Positions 23,201 through 32,763 are shown, counted from the stretch's first letter. The stretch: DNA of 64,000 bases from Mucor racemosus (GCA_027405735.1 JAPEHQ010000016.1:930001-994000); one strand, 5' to 3'. The notes: generated by a model from the sequence alone, not told the origin. Translations and numbers: made by a program.

Positions 23201-23726
23201 ATGGAGTGTCAGAGGGAACCATAGTCAATTCACTACTTGCAACATGATTATTAGCTACATTTTCAAACAATAAATCATAATTGTCTTTTGCCAATCTTAA
23301 TTGACGTTGCAAAAAACTTGCTTGAGTAGCAATATCACTTTTCAAAGGGTGTTGAAGCGACAGAGTGGTAGCTTTAAACAACTTAACCCTGAGCAGTTGG
23401 ATTTCCTTCAACATACGTGCTTGATGTTCCTTCCCCAAAGAAGGGCATTCATCAACCTCAAGTTGCAAATCCAATTCACTATCGCTCATGACCGTGTCAT
23501 TATCATAGTGATGAGGAAGAGCGTCCTCGCTCAATTCCCTAGTAATACGAGCGTCTTCGCTCCAAGTATCACCTTCAACATGCAGAGCATCATCATTGCT
23601 CAATGCAGTGTTACCACTTTGTCCCGAAGACAAAGATGATCCCATATCAATATTCATATCAGAAGATACAGATTGATTAGTGGTAGCAATAGTACCAGTA
23701 GTTGCTTGTTTAATGTTGTTGTTCAT
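20244..23726 (-). CDS. chromovirus Gag-protease-RT-RNase H polyprotein
   Basis: 1160 codons from ATG at 23726. Residues 1 to ~420 are Gag, with a retrotransposon gag core around 185-370 (TRKLIEQHPTISWGQFKAKL) and a single zinc-knuckle-like C-x2-C-x8-H-x3-C at 425-441, longer than the usual CCHC. An aspartic protease has LLDTG with D548. Reverse transcriptase follows with VVIDCRLINN and an active site FIDD at 874-877, where most relatives have YxDD. RNase H begins VVTDSSA with D1026. The frame ends at TAA 20244-20246, just past a run of seven T on the plus strand; removing one base there would join it to the integrase frame. Gag and Pol are fused in one frame, unlike Ty3 of yeast. Confidence 0.93.
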   Translation of the reverse strand: MNNNIKQATTGTIATTNQSVSSDMNIDMGSSLSSGQSGNTALSNDDALHVEGDTWSEDARITRELSEDALPHHYDNDTVMSDSELDLQLEVDECPSLGKEHQARMLKEIQLLRVKLFKATTLSLQHPLKSDIATQASFLQRQLRLAKDNYDLLFENVANNHVASSELTMVPSDTPFMQWKGHKFNTKKFIFQSMDACLTQFEDVLESRSINVELHWKRIIKPKMSTGMADWTRKLIEQHPTISWGQFKAKLKAKYSASEAEEKKAALSKLKSLKLEKCESLEAYIDKFITLKDLAGITEDTSLTDYLLKGLEMDLYSPVSLNISQSREKGKDTLDYAISQLRSVYDLLRRDTYYKEEKRRKEREYEQRIIHAVQQRQSGNQSSSRHYKFNNKHPRQQPYSKGFDNKKQTRRAGQFHQKSGQSLKCYDCGYTPFTYDHKAVCKKDPKNIKYNKNKSKKSIVPTPTATMDTDDSSSDDESSQHFSVATIAPKKAEKEVSKMDTDSECKQFDSDYFRKMPNNNMNTNGLLYLPVILETSAGIKVNTWFLLDTGCTFSAISPQLVSFLNLNICNKNGIIKLAQNNSVVDRKGQTEEELIINYGSKIFRSKFEVFDLFDDVHCVFGMDLLYKVGITLGNIAADWSDRVGYEIPKIEPNPYKPNEDPYESEEERKIMMNELKPFIDANTSISPKAYCNIPGSEITLPIKKDTPLANTCRRQFPIAEALRPVIQKQVEKWRENGVIKRAKPNTPHNSPIFTVRKKNSDGEYTGKEHRVVIDCRLINNALDPEKLERFPLPLISDLHRKMSKHSLYTVIDLLQCFHAFKISRSSRSYLTFTDMEGLTWSFSHCSYGLTMVSSHAQKILSNLFADISDTTTHFIDDVTIHTENDLKKHTELVKIVIDRLPKANLRINTEKLHIAQKSIYILGFCLSSEGLALDPRKVSNVLDWEPTVKSSRELSSRLGLINFFRSNLPRLSMLTAPLDKLRNAPDITKVWTPEHTKLMKQLQELLVSSAVLSVPNLHYPICVVTDSSAYAIGAAMYQVIGNKIKYLGFIARSLSPSEQRWGSSKRELAAVVYAFKKFHQWLYGRRFHLFVDNRGILFLHSQPKLDRMVENYYDTIFEMDFDITFCSGINNILADTLSRLFWPYNTLVESGDKRLIKKTC

Positions 23727-23786
23727 TTTAGAATAAAAAATAAGATAAATTTGTGTAATAAAAGTTTTTTAGGTAGATTAAAAAAA

Positions 23787-24006
23787 TGAAATGTCAAAAG
23801 AGTCTATATAAATAATCTTGCCAGAATATTACACTTTTATTAACAATACATCCTTTGGATGTATTTATATACATTAATTATAACTATTACTAGGGTTTTA
23901 CTATCTAAGAATATGATGTAAGTCAATGATCCACATTGATTTACTGTAACACTAATTATAGACTGTGACCTTGGATGTGAGACATAGGATGAGTATTGAC
24001 ATAACA
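23787..24006 (-). repeat. 5' LTR of the chromovirus
   Basis: 220 bases, identical by eye to 18025-18244. In the sense direction a TATATAAATA box (plus-strand 23859-23872) precedes the perfect 9-bp inverted repeat at 23845-23865 and an AATAAA at about 23836-23841. Sequence after the LTR in sense begins TTTTTTTAATCTACC and has no TGG, so a usual tRNA primer-binding site is not evident. Confidence 0.92.
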
Positions 24007-24375
24007 ATTCAAATCGACATCACTAACAAAAATGTGCAATAAGATAAATAATTTAGATAGATTATGTCAACTGAAAATTCCAGCAAATATAAATATACTT
24101 TAAAATGAAATAATATAAAAAAATTGGCGTTATTAGATTCGTTTTGGTCGACCTTAAATCCCCTTTAAAATTTAGAATTTGTAAAATCAGCTCTGTTTGG
24201 GAGGGGCAATTAAGAATGCCAAAACTCATCAAAATACGGATCCTAACACATTTCATAGTGCCGTAAAGCTAGAGCAAGTAATTTTTTATCTAAGCTATAA
24301 AATTAGTGTTTTATAACACTGCTTACTGATATAATAAATGTAGTTGAAGACTAGAAAAACTGTCTGTCATATCAT

Positions 24376-24862
24376 TAAGTATAAAAGACGAGCCGAGCCT
24401 AGGACGAGCTTGACCAAAGCTCGCCACAACGAGCCGAGCTTTGTATCACTCGAGCTCGAGCCGAGCTTTAATAAAAGCTCGTTTGACAAAGACGAGTTTT
24501 TGACTTTTTTTTAAAAAGCTCGTTTGAGAAAGACGAGCTTTTGACTTCTTTTCAAAAAGTTCAAATTTAAATAATAATTAGTAAATGCTATGACATTATT
24601 ACTTTAGATAATTGTCAATTGACATTCATAAGTTTGCTTTACTTTAGATATTTGTCACTGGAAAGGTAAAATAAAGCTCGCATTGAGATGATGAGTTTTA
24701 GTCGCTGCATAAAAAAGCTCGTTTGGGGTAAACGAGCTCTAGTCACGCGCAAAAAAAAGCTCGTCGAGGTTGAACGAGCTTTTTTGTAAGCTCGTCTAAC
24801 TTTAACGAGCCTTGAGAAAAGCTCGGCTGCATAAAAAAGGCTCGGCTCGTTTAATATCACTA
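24376..24862. mobile_element. hAT-like non-autonomous element with 8-bp target duplication
   Basis: A 487-bp element flanked by CATATCAT at 24368-24375 and 24863-24870. The ends are imperfect inverted repeats: TAAGTATAAAAGACGAGCCG on the left, and TAGTGATATTAAACGAGCCG as the reverse complement of the right end. The interior has many CGAGC/GCTCG words in both orientations and no coding capacity. An 8-bp target duplication, TA-G ends and subterminal repeats are the pattern of hAT-superfamily miniature elements. The superfamily assignment is inferred from these, not from a transposase. It is inserted in the short direct-repeat unit described at 24863-24948. Confidence 0.8.
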
Positions 24863-24948
24863 CATATCATACATTCATTGAAAAAAATTGCAAAACCTAG
24901 CCCGCAGAGCGACACCATAATTGATCCTGGCGAGATCGAACGGCTAGG
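24863..24948 (+). repeat. left short direct repeat flanking the repeat arm
   Basis: This ~86-bp unit (CATATCATACATTCATTG ... GCGAGATCGAACGGCTAG) recurs in the same orientation at 25786-25876, on the other side of the inverted-repeat arm 24957-25757. The most conserved words are AAATTGCAAAA and GCGAGATCGAACGGCTAG. Such a pair could be terminal direct repeats of a small element or two neighbouring insertions. Confidence 0.6.
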
Positions 24949-24956
24949 TTTCTTAT

Positions 24957-24994
24957 ATATACTATGATATATCTAAGTTTTAAATAAAAAAGCG

Positions 24995-25038
<44 letters not shown>

Positions 25039-25757
25039 CTTATATTTAACCATGTACAGTCTGAAAATTCAGAGTTTGTAGCGGACATTTTTGGGGCTCA
25101 TTTTATCCTTACCAACACTCATGATTTTGATCAAAAAACAGAAAAATCAAATTTTGATACCAAAATCAACGTTCAAATATACTACATTATGAGAGAAAAT
25201 TGTAGGCATATCTAATACGCATTTTATAAAAGCTTAATATTAAATGTTAAGTAATGAAAATTTGCACGTTTGCCCCAAAAATGGTTTTTTGATTAAAGGA
25301 TTTTCATGTAATATTTTGCAATAAAAATGCTTGTTATTTTTTATTGAGCAAATAGAGCGCCAAATTCTGCGTATGTATGTCTTTTTATTTTTATAATTGG
25401 TAGTATATTCGACTCTAAATTTACAAAATAAGAAAAAAAATTCGGAAAATGTCAAAATTGATGATCTGGGCAAGAATATTTTTTTGAAAATTATATTCCG
25501 CTTATAAGCCCTGTAAATCTTGAAAGTAAGAGATTTCTCAATATTTGAAAACTCCTTCAAGAATCTACTATGCTGTACCCACTCAATTCAAGTTTGTTAC
25601 TGTAATTCTCTACATCTTTTAATACTGCGCAATAGTTTATTTGGTGACAATACATCTTTACTTTCTAATTATCGCGCTAGAGTTGATTTACATTAATTTT
25701 TCGTCTTACCTCTATATCTCCAATGCCATAAACATAAACATGGCCATCACTGGAGTC
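24957..25757 (-). repeat. right arm of the long-range inverted repeat
   Basis: Reverse-complement partner of 236-1019. It includes a homopolymer of about 38 T at 24995-25032, where the left arm has only short A/T runs, so that tract expanded after divergence. A short peptide (GHVYVYGIG in reverse reading near 25725-25750) is shared with the left arm and is followed by a GTAAG donor-like site. No intact gene. Confidence 0.8.
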
Positions 25758-25785
25758 AATAATCAAGCGTAGCAAGGTAGAGCTG

Positions 25786-25876
25786 CCAATCATATGATAC
25801 ATTTATTAAAAAAATTGCAAAAGCGAGCCCTCCAGGGTGATGCCGTAGTTGAGCGTAGCGAGATCGAACGGCTAGT
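25786..25876 (+). repeat. right short direct repeat flanking the repeat arm
   Basis: Second copy of the ~86-bp unit at 24863-24948, starting CATATGATACATTTATTA and ending GCGAGATCGAACGGCTAG. Its first 8 bases are CATATGAT where the other copy has CATATCAT. It is not interrupted by the hAT-like insertion. Confidence 0.6.
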
Positions 25877-26531
25877 GCCTTTTCTAAGCTCAAAATGACC
25901 TAATTTTTTTTTACAACTTCATATAAAAACATTTAGTTGCCTCTTGATTATGCATAAAATGGATTTTTGCTCATAAAGCCGTTATTTTTACTTTTCCAAA
26001 CTGTACATTTTTTTTTGTAAGAATATTTGCATCCAATACCATCATTCGATGCAGAATTGAAGTGTCTGCCAATAACAGTTATTAAGCTTTATCAGTTGAC
26101 ATAGGAATTTGCGAAAAAAAATGAACACGATTTCAAAATGTCAAATAGAGCCCCGTCGATATTTCAATATTGTTTTAAATAATGCAAAATTGAGCTTTTT
26201 GTGGTTGAAGAAATTGTTATAAAAGTAAACCGAGGTCTATTTGACGTAGCAAATAAAAATGTTAATATGAACTGCACATGTTTGGAAATAACTTTATGAA
26301 GTTACATATTACGTATAGTTAATTTCAAAACAAAATAAAATGCTTTAAAACTAAATCTTCATGAAAAGTGCATTTTGCCTCCCGCGAAAAATGTATTAAA
26401 ATCAAAGAAAAATGTTTATTTGAAAAGGAAGATTTTTTTTTATATATATTTACAAACAATAACAAAAGTTACTGATAACATTATTTTACATTAGAATAAA
26501 TAAATAAACAAATAAAAAAAAGGTTTCTGTA
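25877..26531. other. 3' flank of the transporter gene, no gene seen
   Basis: AT-rich sequence between the mobile-element block and the transporter stop codon. No open frame, repeat or RNA was recognised. Confidence 0.5.
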
Positions 26532-28218
26532 TTAATCTCTATGCTTCTCAAAGCCTTTGACAATATCTTCCAATGATCTACCCTTAGTTTCAGGTAAAAA
26601 GATTAAAGTAAAGGTAAAAGCAATAGCTGAAATAACTGCAAAGATAGCAAAAGAATAGCCAGCAATACGAGCAAAGATAACAGGGAAACATTGACCGACC
26701 AAGAAGTTCATTGCCCAATTAACACAAGTAGCAATCGCACCGACAGCGGAAGAAGCATATGTGGGAGTTAACTCGGAAGTTAATAACCAAGGAATTGGTC
26801 CAATACCAATAGCAAATGAAGCGACATACAAAAACACGGAAACAACTAAAAGGGCGGGAATTTCGTATACATAGCCAATAACCAATAAAATGGAGAACAA
26901 ACAAGCACCAAAATTAGCAATTAATAGTAATGGTCGACGACCCATACGATCAATTAATGCAACGGCTACAGCAGTCATGACAAAGTTAACTACAGTAGTG
27001 ACAATAGCCATGTATTTAGACATGCTGGCATCAAAAGCTAAAGTGAAGATGGTTGTAGAATAATACATGACAGCATTGATACCAACCAATTGTTGGAAAG
27101 CATGCAGAAAGATGACGGTGAGAGCAATGCGACGAATGACAGGATCAGTAAAGATTTGCCAGACACTCATCACATCATGTTGAGATATAGGAGCAACGAC
27201 TTCTCCAGCTGAGTTATCAAAATCATCTTCACCCTGTGTAGTAGCTTGAGTTGTAGTCAAATGGTCTGTATCTCTGACAGCCTCTGGATGATCAGTTGGG
27301 ACAGTAGTGGCAGCAGGACGAGGAGGAGATGAAGGAACAGCAACATCATCAGCTTTTTCAATATGTTTCTTTTCTTCATCAGGAGGAGGTCCTTGATAAT
27401 GGGTCATTGATTGAGCAGCGGCAGTACCATAGTAACCTTCGACCATACCATAGAATTCTTTATCAACATTGTATTTGCCTCTTAATTTTTGTAAAGAATG
27501 CTTGGCATCTTCAATTCTATTTACAGAGATGAGGTAGCGAGGTGTTTCTACACATGTGCTCATTAAGAAGAATTGTACAATTGCAGGAATTGCTACAATT
27601 GCATAATTTACACGCCAAAGTGGGACGTATGCCAACGGTAATCCAATAACTGATGAAAGTAAAATACCAATGACGATAAAGAATTGATTACAAGTACCCA
27701 TTGCACCACGAGCTTTGATGGAGGATACTTCACCAATGTAGGTTGGGATTGATAAAGAACCCATACCACAACCAAAACCACAAAGAATACGACCAATGAT
27801 AAACATTGCCTCATGCACAGAACATCCAATCAAGATACCGCCGCTAATGTAACCTAAATTGTTGAGAACAATGGCTTTACGTCTACCAACTTTTGTTTGA
27901 AGAGGACCGGCAGTCAAACCACCAATTAAACCACCAACACAAAATGAAGCAACAGCAAATCCCCTATAATGAGTAAAAAAATATTTAAATATTGTGTGTA
28001 TAAATGTCAAGTTATACATACCACAATGCATTGTCCATTGGCAGACAATCAGGAAATACTTTATTAAAGATATGTGCATTGCCATTTGGGCAATTATGTG
28101 TAATTTCACCGGGAACATTGGGGGAACCAATAACCCAACCATTACTAAATGAACCCAAGCATGCCACAAACACACAGTAGACCATGAACTTAGGGAATTT
28201 TGCACTATACGAATCCAT
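26532..28218 (-). CDS. MFS sugar transporter (hexose/GLUT-like)
   Basis: Two exons, 28218-28022 and 27963-26532, total 1629 bases (542 residues). It is a 12-helix major facilitator of the sugar porter family: an external loop with two cysteines after helix 1, GRRKAIVLNN between helices 2 and 3, GRILCGFGCGMG, VETPRYLI at the end of the first half, QQLVGINAVMYYSTTIF in helix 7, DRMGRRPLLL, and LPETKGRSLEDI at the C-terminus. These match facilitative hexose carriers at the plasma membrane, though the exact sugar cannot be told. The central cytoplasmic loop is unusually long (about residues 265-340) and rich in proline, threonine and acidic residues, giving room for regulation such as phosphorylation or ubiquitination. 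The open frame upstream of the acceptor is intron. Confidence 0.92.
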
Positions 28219-28351
28219 TTTTTATATGAAAAAATAAAGTAAATGAACAAAAAGAATAAAGAACATTAGATCAGATCAAGAATAAATTACATGTAAATTT
28301 TTCATCCGGTGAAACCCTGGAAAATTATGTTTTTTGGTTTCAATTTCAACT

Positions 28352-28389
<38 letters not shown>

Positions 28390-28623
28390 CAAGCAACAAA
28401 TCATTCCTTAGAAAGGAATATTATGCAAAAAAAGAGTTCAAAGGGAAAGTAGGGAATGTTTTGATTAAAAACAAAAAAAAAAAAAAAAAAAAGCAAAAAA
28501 AAAAAAAAAAATACGTGAAAAAGGGTGAAAAATGCTAAATATATAATGAATAATAATAAAATATAGTATAAATAATAGAAAAATAATAATAATAGGGCAT
28601 AATAATAATAATAATATATTTTC
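28219..28623. other. short intergenic with homopolymers
   Basis: It holds the promoter of the transporter and the 3' flank of the RNA-binding protein gene, both on the minus strand. A run of about 38 T lies at 28352-28389 and interrupted A tracts at 28470-28512. No gene. Confidence 0.55.
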
Positions 28624-29770
28624 TTAGGATAATTGTGGATCAAAATTGTTGGCTGTAATGCTATCTTTTCTATGAAAGGCGGTCATTAAAGGAAAGCCAT
28701 TACTTGCAGATGTCGTAGTAGGCGGAGCAGTGTTTGGAGCATTTTGACGCACACCCTAAATATTGCATATTAAAAAAAAATCTTGTGTGTACATAAACAA
28801 ATTAACAACTTACCAATGGGTTCTTACTAAATGATAATCGAATACCGCCCTTGACAGAATTACTAAGAGGGTTACCATGAAGATCTTGTAATGCTTGTGC
28901 AGCATAAATGGCATCATCAAATTCAACAAAGCACATGGGTCCATTTGATTTATTACGAAAAGACAATCGCTTATATCCTGGACATTTGGAAAACATGCTT
29001 CTTAATTCATCTTCATTTGTATTGGGAGGTAAATTACCAACATATAATGTATTACAAGGAGGATTTTGATCTGCGGGGTTTGAACTACCAACCAACATAC
29101 CTCCCAAGCTTCTATAGCTTGTTGTAGGTGATAAAATACCAGGTGGAGGTGGAGGAGATGAAGATTTAGGTGGTGTAGATAAAGAAGAATTGAGAGGATG
29201 AAATCGTGTAATAATAGGTTCATGATGCTGATGATGCAATTGTTGTTGTTGTTGATAGAAATTGTTATTTTCTTCCATAACTCTAGTCAAACCTGTTGAT
29301 GTAGAGCTAATTGGAGGAGATGCAATGCTAGAATTAGAAGTTGTGGTTGTGCTTGTGGTTGTTGCTGTGCTGTTGGGTGCTGTTGTTGTATTATTGCTGT
29401 TGGGTGTATTATGATTTGCAGAGAAAAAAGAATTCATGGTTTGAAATGTACGATCTGTTGTAGGTGTAGATTTTGAAAGATAATCAACATCATAATTGGC
29501 TGGTGTAAATCTACCGTTGCTAGAAGTATTGAATCGACTTGTAGATAAAGATGGTTTTACAAAAAGATCCATTGATCTGGCATCTACTGATTGAGATCTA
29601 GCAATGAAGGATGGATCAAGTGGAGGCGACATGAGGTCAGAATAGAAATCAGGGTAGCCATCGTTAGACATGAGTTCATTAGGAACTGAATGTGGAACTG
29701 AATAAAAAGCTTCATAAGCTGCGGAAGAAGGATTAGGAAAGCGAGATGTTGAAGGAGATTGTGTCTGAGC

Positions 29771-29817
<47 letters not shown>

Positions 29818-29882
29818 GCAAAATTTGAAATTGTTGAATTTGTTGTGTTTGTTGTGTTTGTTGTGTTTGTTGTTGTTGCTGT

Positions 29883-29914
<32 letters not shown>

Positions 29915-30484
29915 TTGTTGTTGTTGTTCGTTTAGCAAACCTCTTTTAGTGTGCAGGTTCTTTTTGGCCATTTCAGCTTTCAACATACAACCTTTTTCAG
30001 CATCTACTTTACGACCATTTAAAATATCTCGAGCATCCATTGCTTCTTTACGAGTACGAAATTTAGCAAATCCAATCTATTTTACCACAATAATAAAATG
30101 TTAGATCTCAGTTTTTTACTCCACAAATATACATATCCCGGTTCTTTGTCCTCCCCCTTCCTAATTTATTAAACTCACTATTTGCTTTCTGCCGTTATTA
30201 TTATTCATCATATAGTCTTCTTCTCCATCTTTAGAAGGTACTTTTAATGTAGCTGCTTCAAAACCAGGAGAAAACATAAACATATTTTGAAATTCACGTT
30301 CTTGCATGTCTTCAGGAAATCCAACGACAAAAATGGTCGAAATTTCTTCTTTTGTAGGTGAAATAAGACCGTCTAGTTGTTGTTGGAGCATCAAGTTGTT
30401 ATTATTGTTATTGTTGATTAAAACATTAAAAAATGAAGTATTCAAAGGAGTGGGTGATAAAGGTGTTGTTGGTGTTTGACTCAT
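28624..30484 (-). CDS. Whi3/Scw1-like RNA-binding protein with two RRMs and polyglutamine
   Basis: Three exons, 30484-30179, 30076-28814 and 28755-28624, total 1701 bases (566 residues). RRM1 (~50-140) starts [11 protein letters not shown] and is split by the first intron, continuing [20 protein letters not shown] long interrupted polyglutamine stretch follows (~155-200; plus-strand 29780-29930). RRM2 lies at ~444-523: [20 protein letters not shown] and [15 protein letters not shown], which is the signature of fission yeast Scw1 and budding yeast Whi3/Whi4. Those proteins bind cytoplasmic mRNAs and control cell size, cell-wall integrity and, in filamentous fungi, positioning of transcripts; the polyQ drives condensate formation in Whi3. 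The same role is an inference here. The last exon completes a 43-residue tail. Confidence 0.92.
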
Positions 30485-31617
30485 TATGACCCTATTATAT
30501 TATATTCTCAAAAGAAAAACGTGGGGAAAAGGGAATTCTGATAAATAATTTATTAGTAATTCACATAATATTTACCAAAAAGAAGAAAGATTGAATCACT
30601 CTTCTTGGTTTGATTTATGCAATAAATTTACTTGTTTCTTTCTTTATCAGTTATTGATTTTTGTGCCTTTTTTAAAAGAGAAAAAAAAGAGAAATGAGGA
30701 AAAAAGAAAAACCAAATTTATCAGGTATAAAAAAAATACAATCTCACTTTGAAATAGCCCAAAACACGAGGCAAATGGTAAGACTTGTCCTGAGAATCAC
30801 TGAGCAATAACAGAGGACCATCTATTCTGCACGTGACCCATTTTCATGTATTTGTGCTCACACATGAGTGCCGTCGATCTCCATTGTGTATTGATGCCAT
30901 GACAATGAAAGTAAAAAGTAAAGTTTATCTAAACATGATCTGAATCCTCGGAAGTTTGTTGCCATGACGACCATTTTTTTTTTTTTTTGACAGGTACATG
31001 TGTGATACATTTTGGGTCAACTGAAAAAAAAGTTTATTTTACAATAGGAATTCCTTGATCATACAGATCTCAATGCCCTTGAACTTTTTATTTATTTATA
31101 CCTGTAATGTAATATGACACATTTTGCATAATTTAAAGTTATATTCCAAAACAGAAATCCTATGTTATTTAAAATGCATGGTAATTACCCTACAATAAAC
31201 CATAATACAAAAGAATGTAGATTTAATAATAATAATAAAAGGGTCAAATATGTAAAATGAAATTCACAGGGGCAGATTAAGGATACAAAATAGAAATGTA
31301 GCATGAATCAAAATTGTTTAATTTCTTTTTCACTCTTTAATTTTATATATATTTAAAATGATGTACACTTCGCAAACAAGACCTATTACAGTATTCAATG
31401 TACAATTTATATCTTTTTTCATCATTATTTTACTTGATATTGATGGTATTTAATAGGAATCATGCTTTGTCGATGTTGATTTATCAGAAGATGTCAAAAA
31501 ACAAAATAATGAAGGTATTTATTTCAAACGGCATCATGATTAGAGCAAGAATATTGATTTAAATCTCGGTGCAATGTTATAATAGTGATTCAAAGATCTT
31601 GTCAACAAATTGTAACT
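30485..31617. promoter_or_regulatory. divergent intergenic region between Whi3-like and ankyrin genes
   Basis: About 1.1 kb separates the two start codons, which face away from each other. It should hold both promoters and leaders. A tract of about 15 T is at 30974-30988. No gene, RNA or repeat was recognised. Confidence 0.45.
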
Positions 31618-31714
31618 ATGGAATCTGAGCCTACAATATCTATTTGGAAAGCAGCTGAAATGGGTAACATGACTGCATTGACATATTTTATTTACAATCA
31701 TTTACCTCAACACC

Positions 31715-31754
<40 letters not shown>

Positions 31755-32610
31755 GGAAGATACAGCAGAAACTAGCATAACTCGGCTTTTAAATTCTCGG
31801 GATCCAAATACAGAATGCACATTAGTCTATTTAATAGTAGCAAATAACTCAAACCCTGTTGAACCATTGCGGTTATTGCTCGAACAAGGAGCAGATGCAA
31901 CTGCTCGAAATATCTATAATGTTCAAGCAATTCATGCGCTATTTCTTCGATGTACTGAACCATTAGAGGCATTACAGCTTTTATTAGATCACGACGCCGA
32001 CCCAAATGCACGAGATGGCGATGGTTGGACACCAGTTCATTATGCTGCACGATTCTGTAAATCACCGGGACCTGTCTTGAAGTTGTTATTTGGAGCAGGA
32101 GCAGATGTCAATGCAGTAGATGCGAGCCATAAAACTCCGTTATTCTGTCTTTTAGCAAATGGAGATCATAGTTTAACATTGGATTGGCTTATTCATACTG
32201 CAAAAGCAAATATAAAGGTCAGGGGTGATTTTTTAGATGGACAAACTCGACGTACAAAGCAAGGATCATTGATACTACAAGCTGCTAAATATGGACGACT
32301 ATCATCATTGCGCATTCTGATTAGCTCAGCTTCAGCAATGGAAAGCCTTGAAACAATTTTGACAAAAGATGAATTGATTTTAGCTATTGATATGGTGCGA
32401 GAGCAATTGATTAAAGTTACGGACCGGGATAGTATTGAAAAATTAGGGTTAATGATCATGATATTGGAGAACTTAATGCAAAAGATATACAGCAAAAAAC
32501 AAGCTGAAAAAGATACATCACAGCTTGAACAAGGCGATGAATCTGATGGGTTAAAACGGAAGCCAAGTTTATTAAAGAGAATAGGTTCTCTATCCTGGCG
32601 ACAAAAGTAA
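31618..32610 (+). CDS. ankyrin-repeat protein with polyglutamine tract
   Basis: Single exon of 330 residues starting at the ATG at 31618 (the frame is open 33 bases further up but only to GTG). After a short N-terminus a run of about 17 glutamines encoded by CAA repeats occupies ~32-49. Ankyrin repeats follow at ~75-200: VEPLRLLLEQGADATARN, ALQLLLDHDADPNARDGDG, WTPVHYAARF and VLKLLFGAGADVNAVDAS. The remainder is helical with a basic tail ending KRKPSLLKRIGSLSWRQK. Ankyrin repeats are protein-binding scaffolds; the partner and process are unknown. The C-terminal RKPSLLKRIGS looks like a basophilic kinase site, which is an inference. Confidence 0.85.
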
Positions 32611-32763
32611 ACATCTCCCCTTCAATTGTACATCCAATAAAGCATCATTTAGCTGTAAAGCGGGCATGAATCTTGAAACCTGCCTAATTTTGTGATATAA
32701 AAACTTGAAAAATTACTAGAAAATACGTTAATTTCCTTTTTTCTATATTTCCAACAATAAAAA

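Larger units (their letters stand above)
18025..24006 (-). mobile_element. Ty3/Gypsy chromovirus LTR retrotransposon, nearly intact
   Basis: A 5982-bp element on the minus strand. The 220-bp LTRs (18025-18244 and 23787-24006) begin and end TG...CA in either reading and look identical base for base. The element is flanked by a 5-bp target duplication ATTCA (18020-18024 and 24007-24011). Order in the sense direction: LTR, gag, DTG protease, reverse transcriptase, RNase H, integrase, chromodomain, polypurine tract (about 18245-18258, G-rich in sense), LTR. The PR-RT-RH-IN order and C-terminal chromodomain define the chromovirus branch of Ty3/Gypsy. Identical LTRs imply recent insertion. The coding region is interrupted only by a one-base shift at a homopolymer (20252-20258). 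It is a fungal transposon. Confidence 0.95.

Noticed and set aside
24885..24948. Possible tRNA in the GC-richer unit around GCGAGATCGAACGGCTAG
   Set aside because: No cloverleaf with anticodon and T-arm could be folded, and it recurs as a direct repeat at 25786-25876.
24897..25088. Frame with a long lysine run on the minus strand
   Set aside because: It is a translation of the ~38-T homopolymer within a repeat arm.
28401..28643. Phenylalanine/tyrosine-rich frame on the minus strand
   Set aside because: It arises from A/T homopolymers and TAA/ATT microsatellites, and overlaps the 3' exon of the RNA-binding protein.
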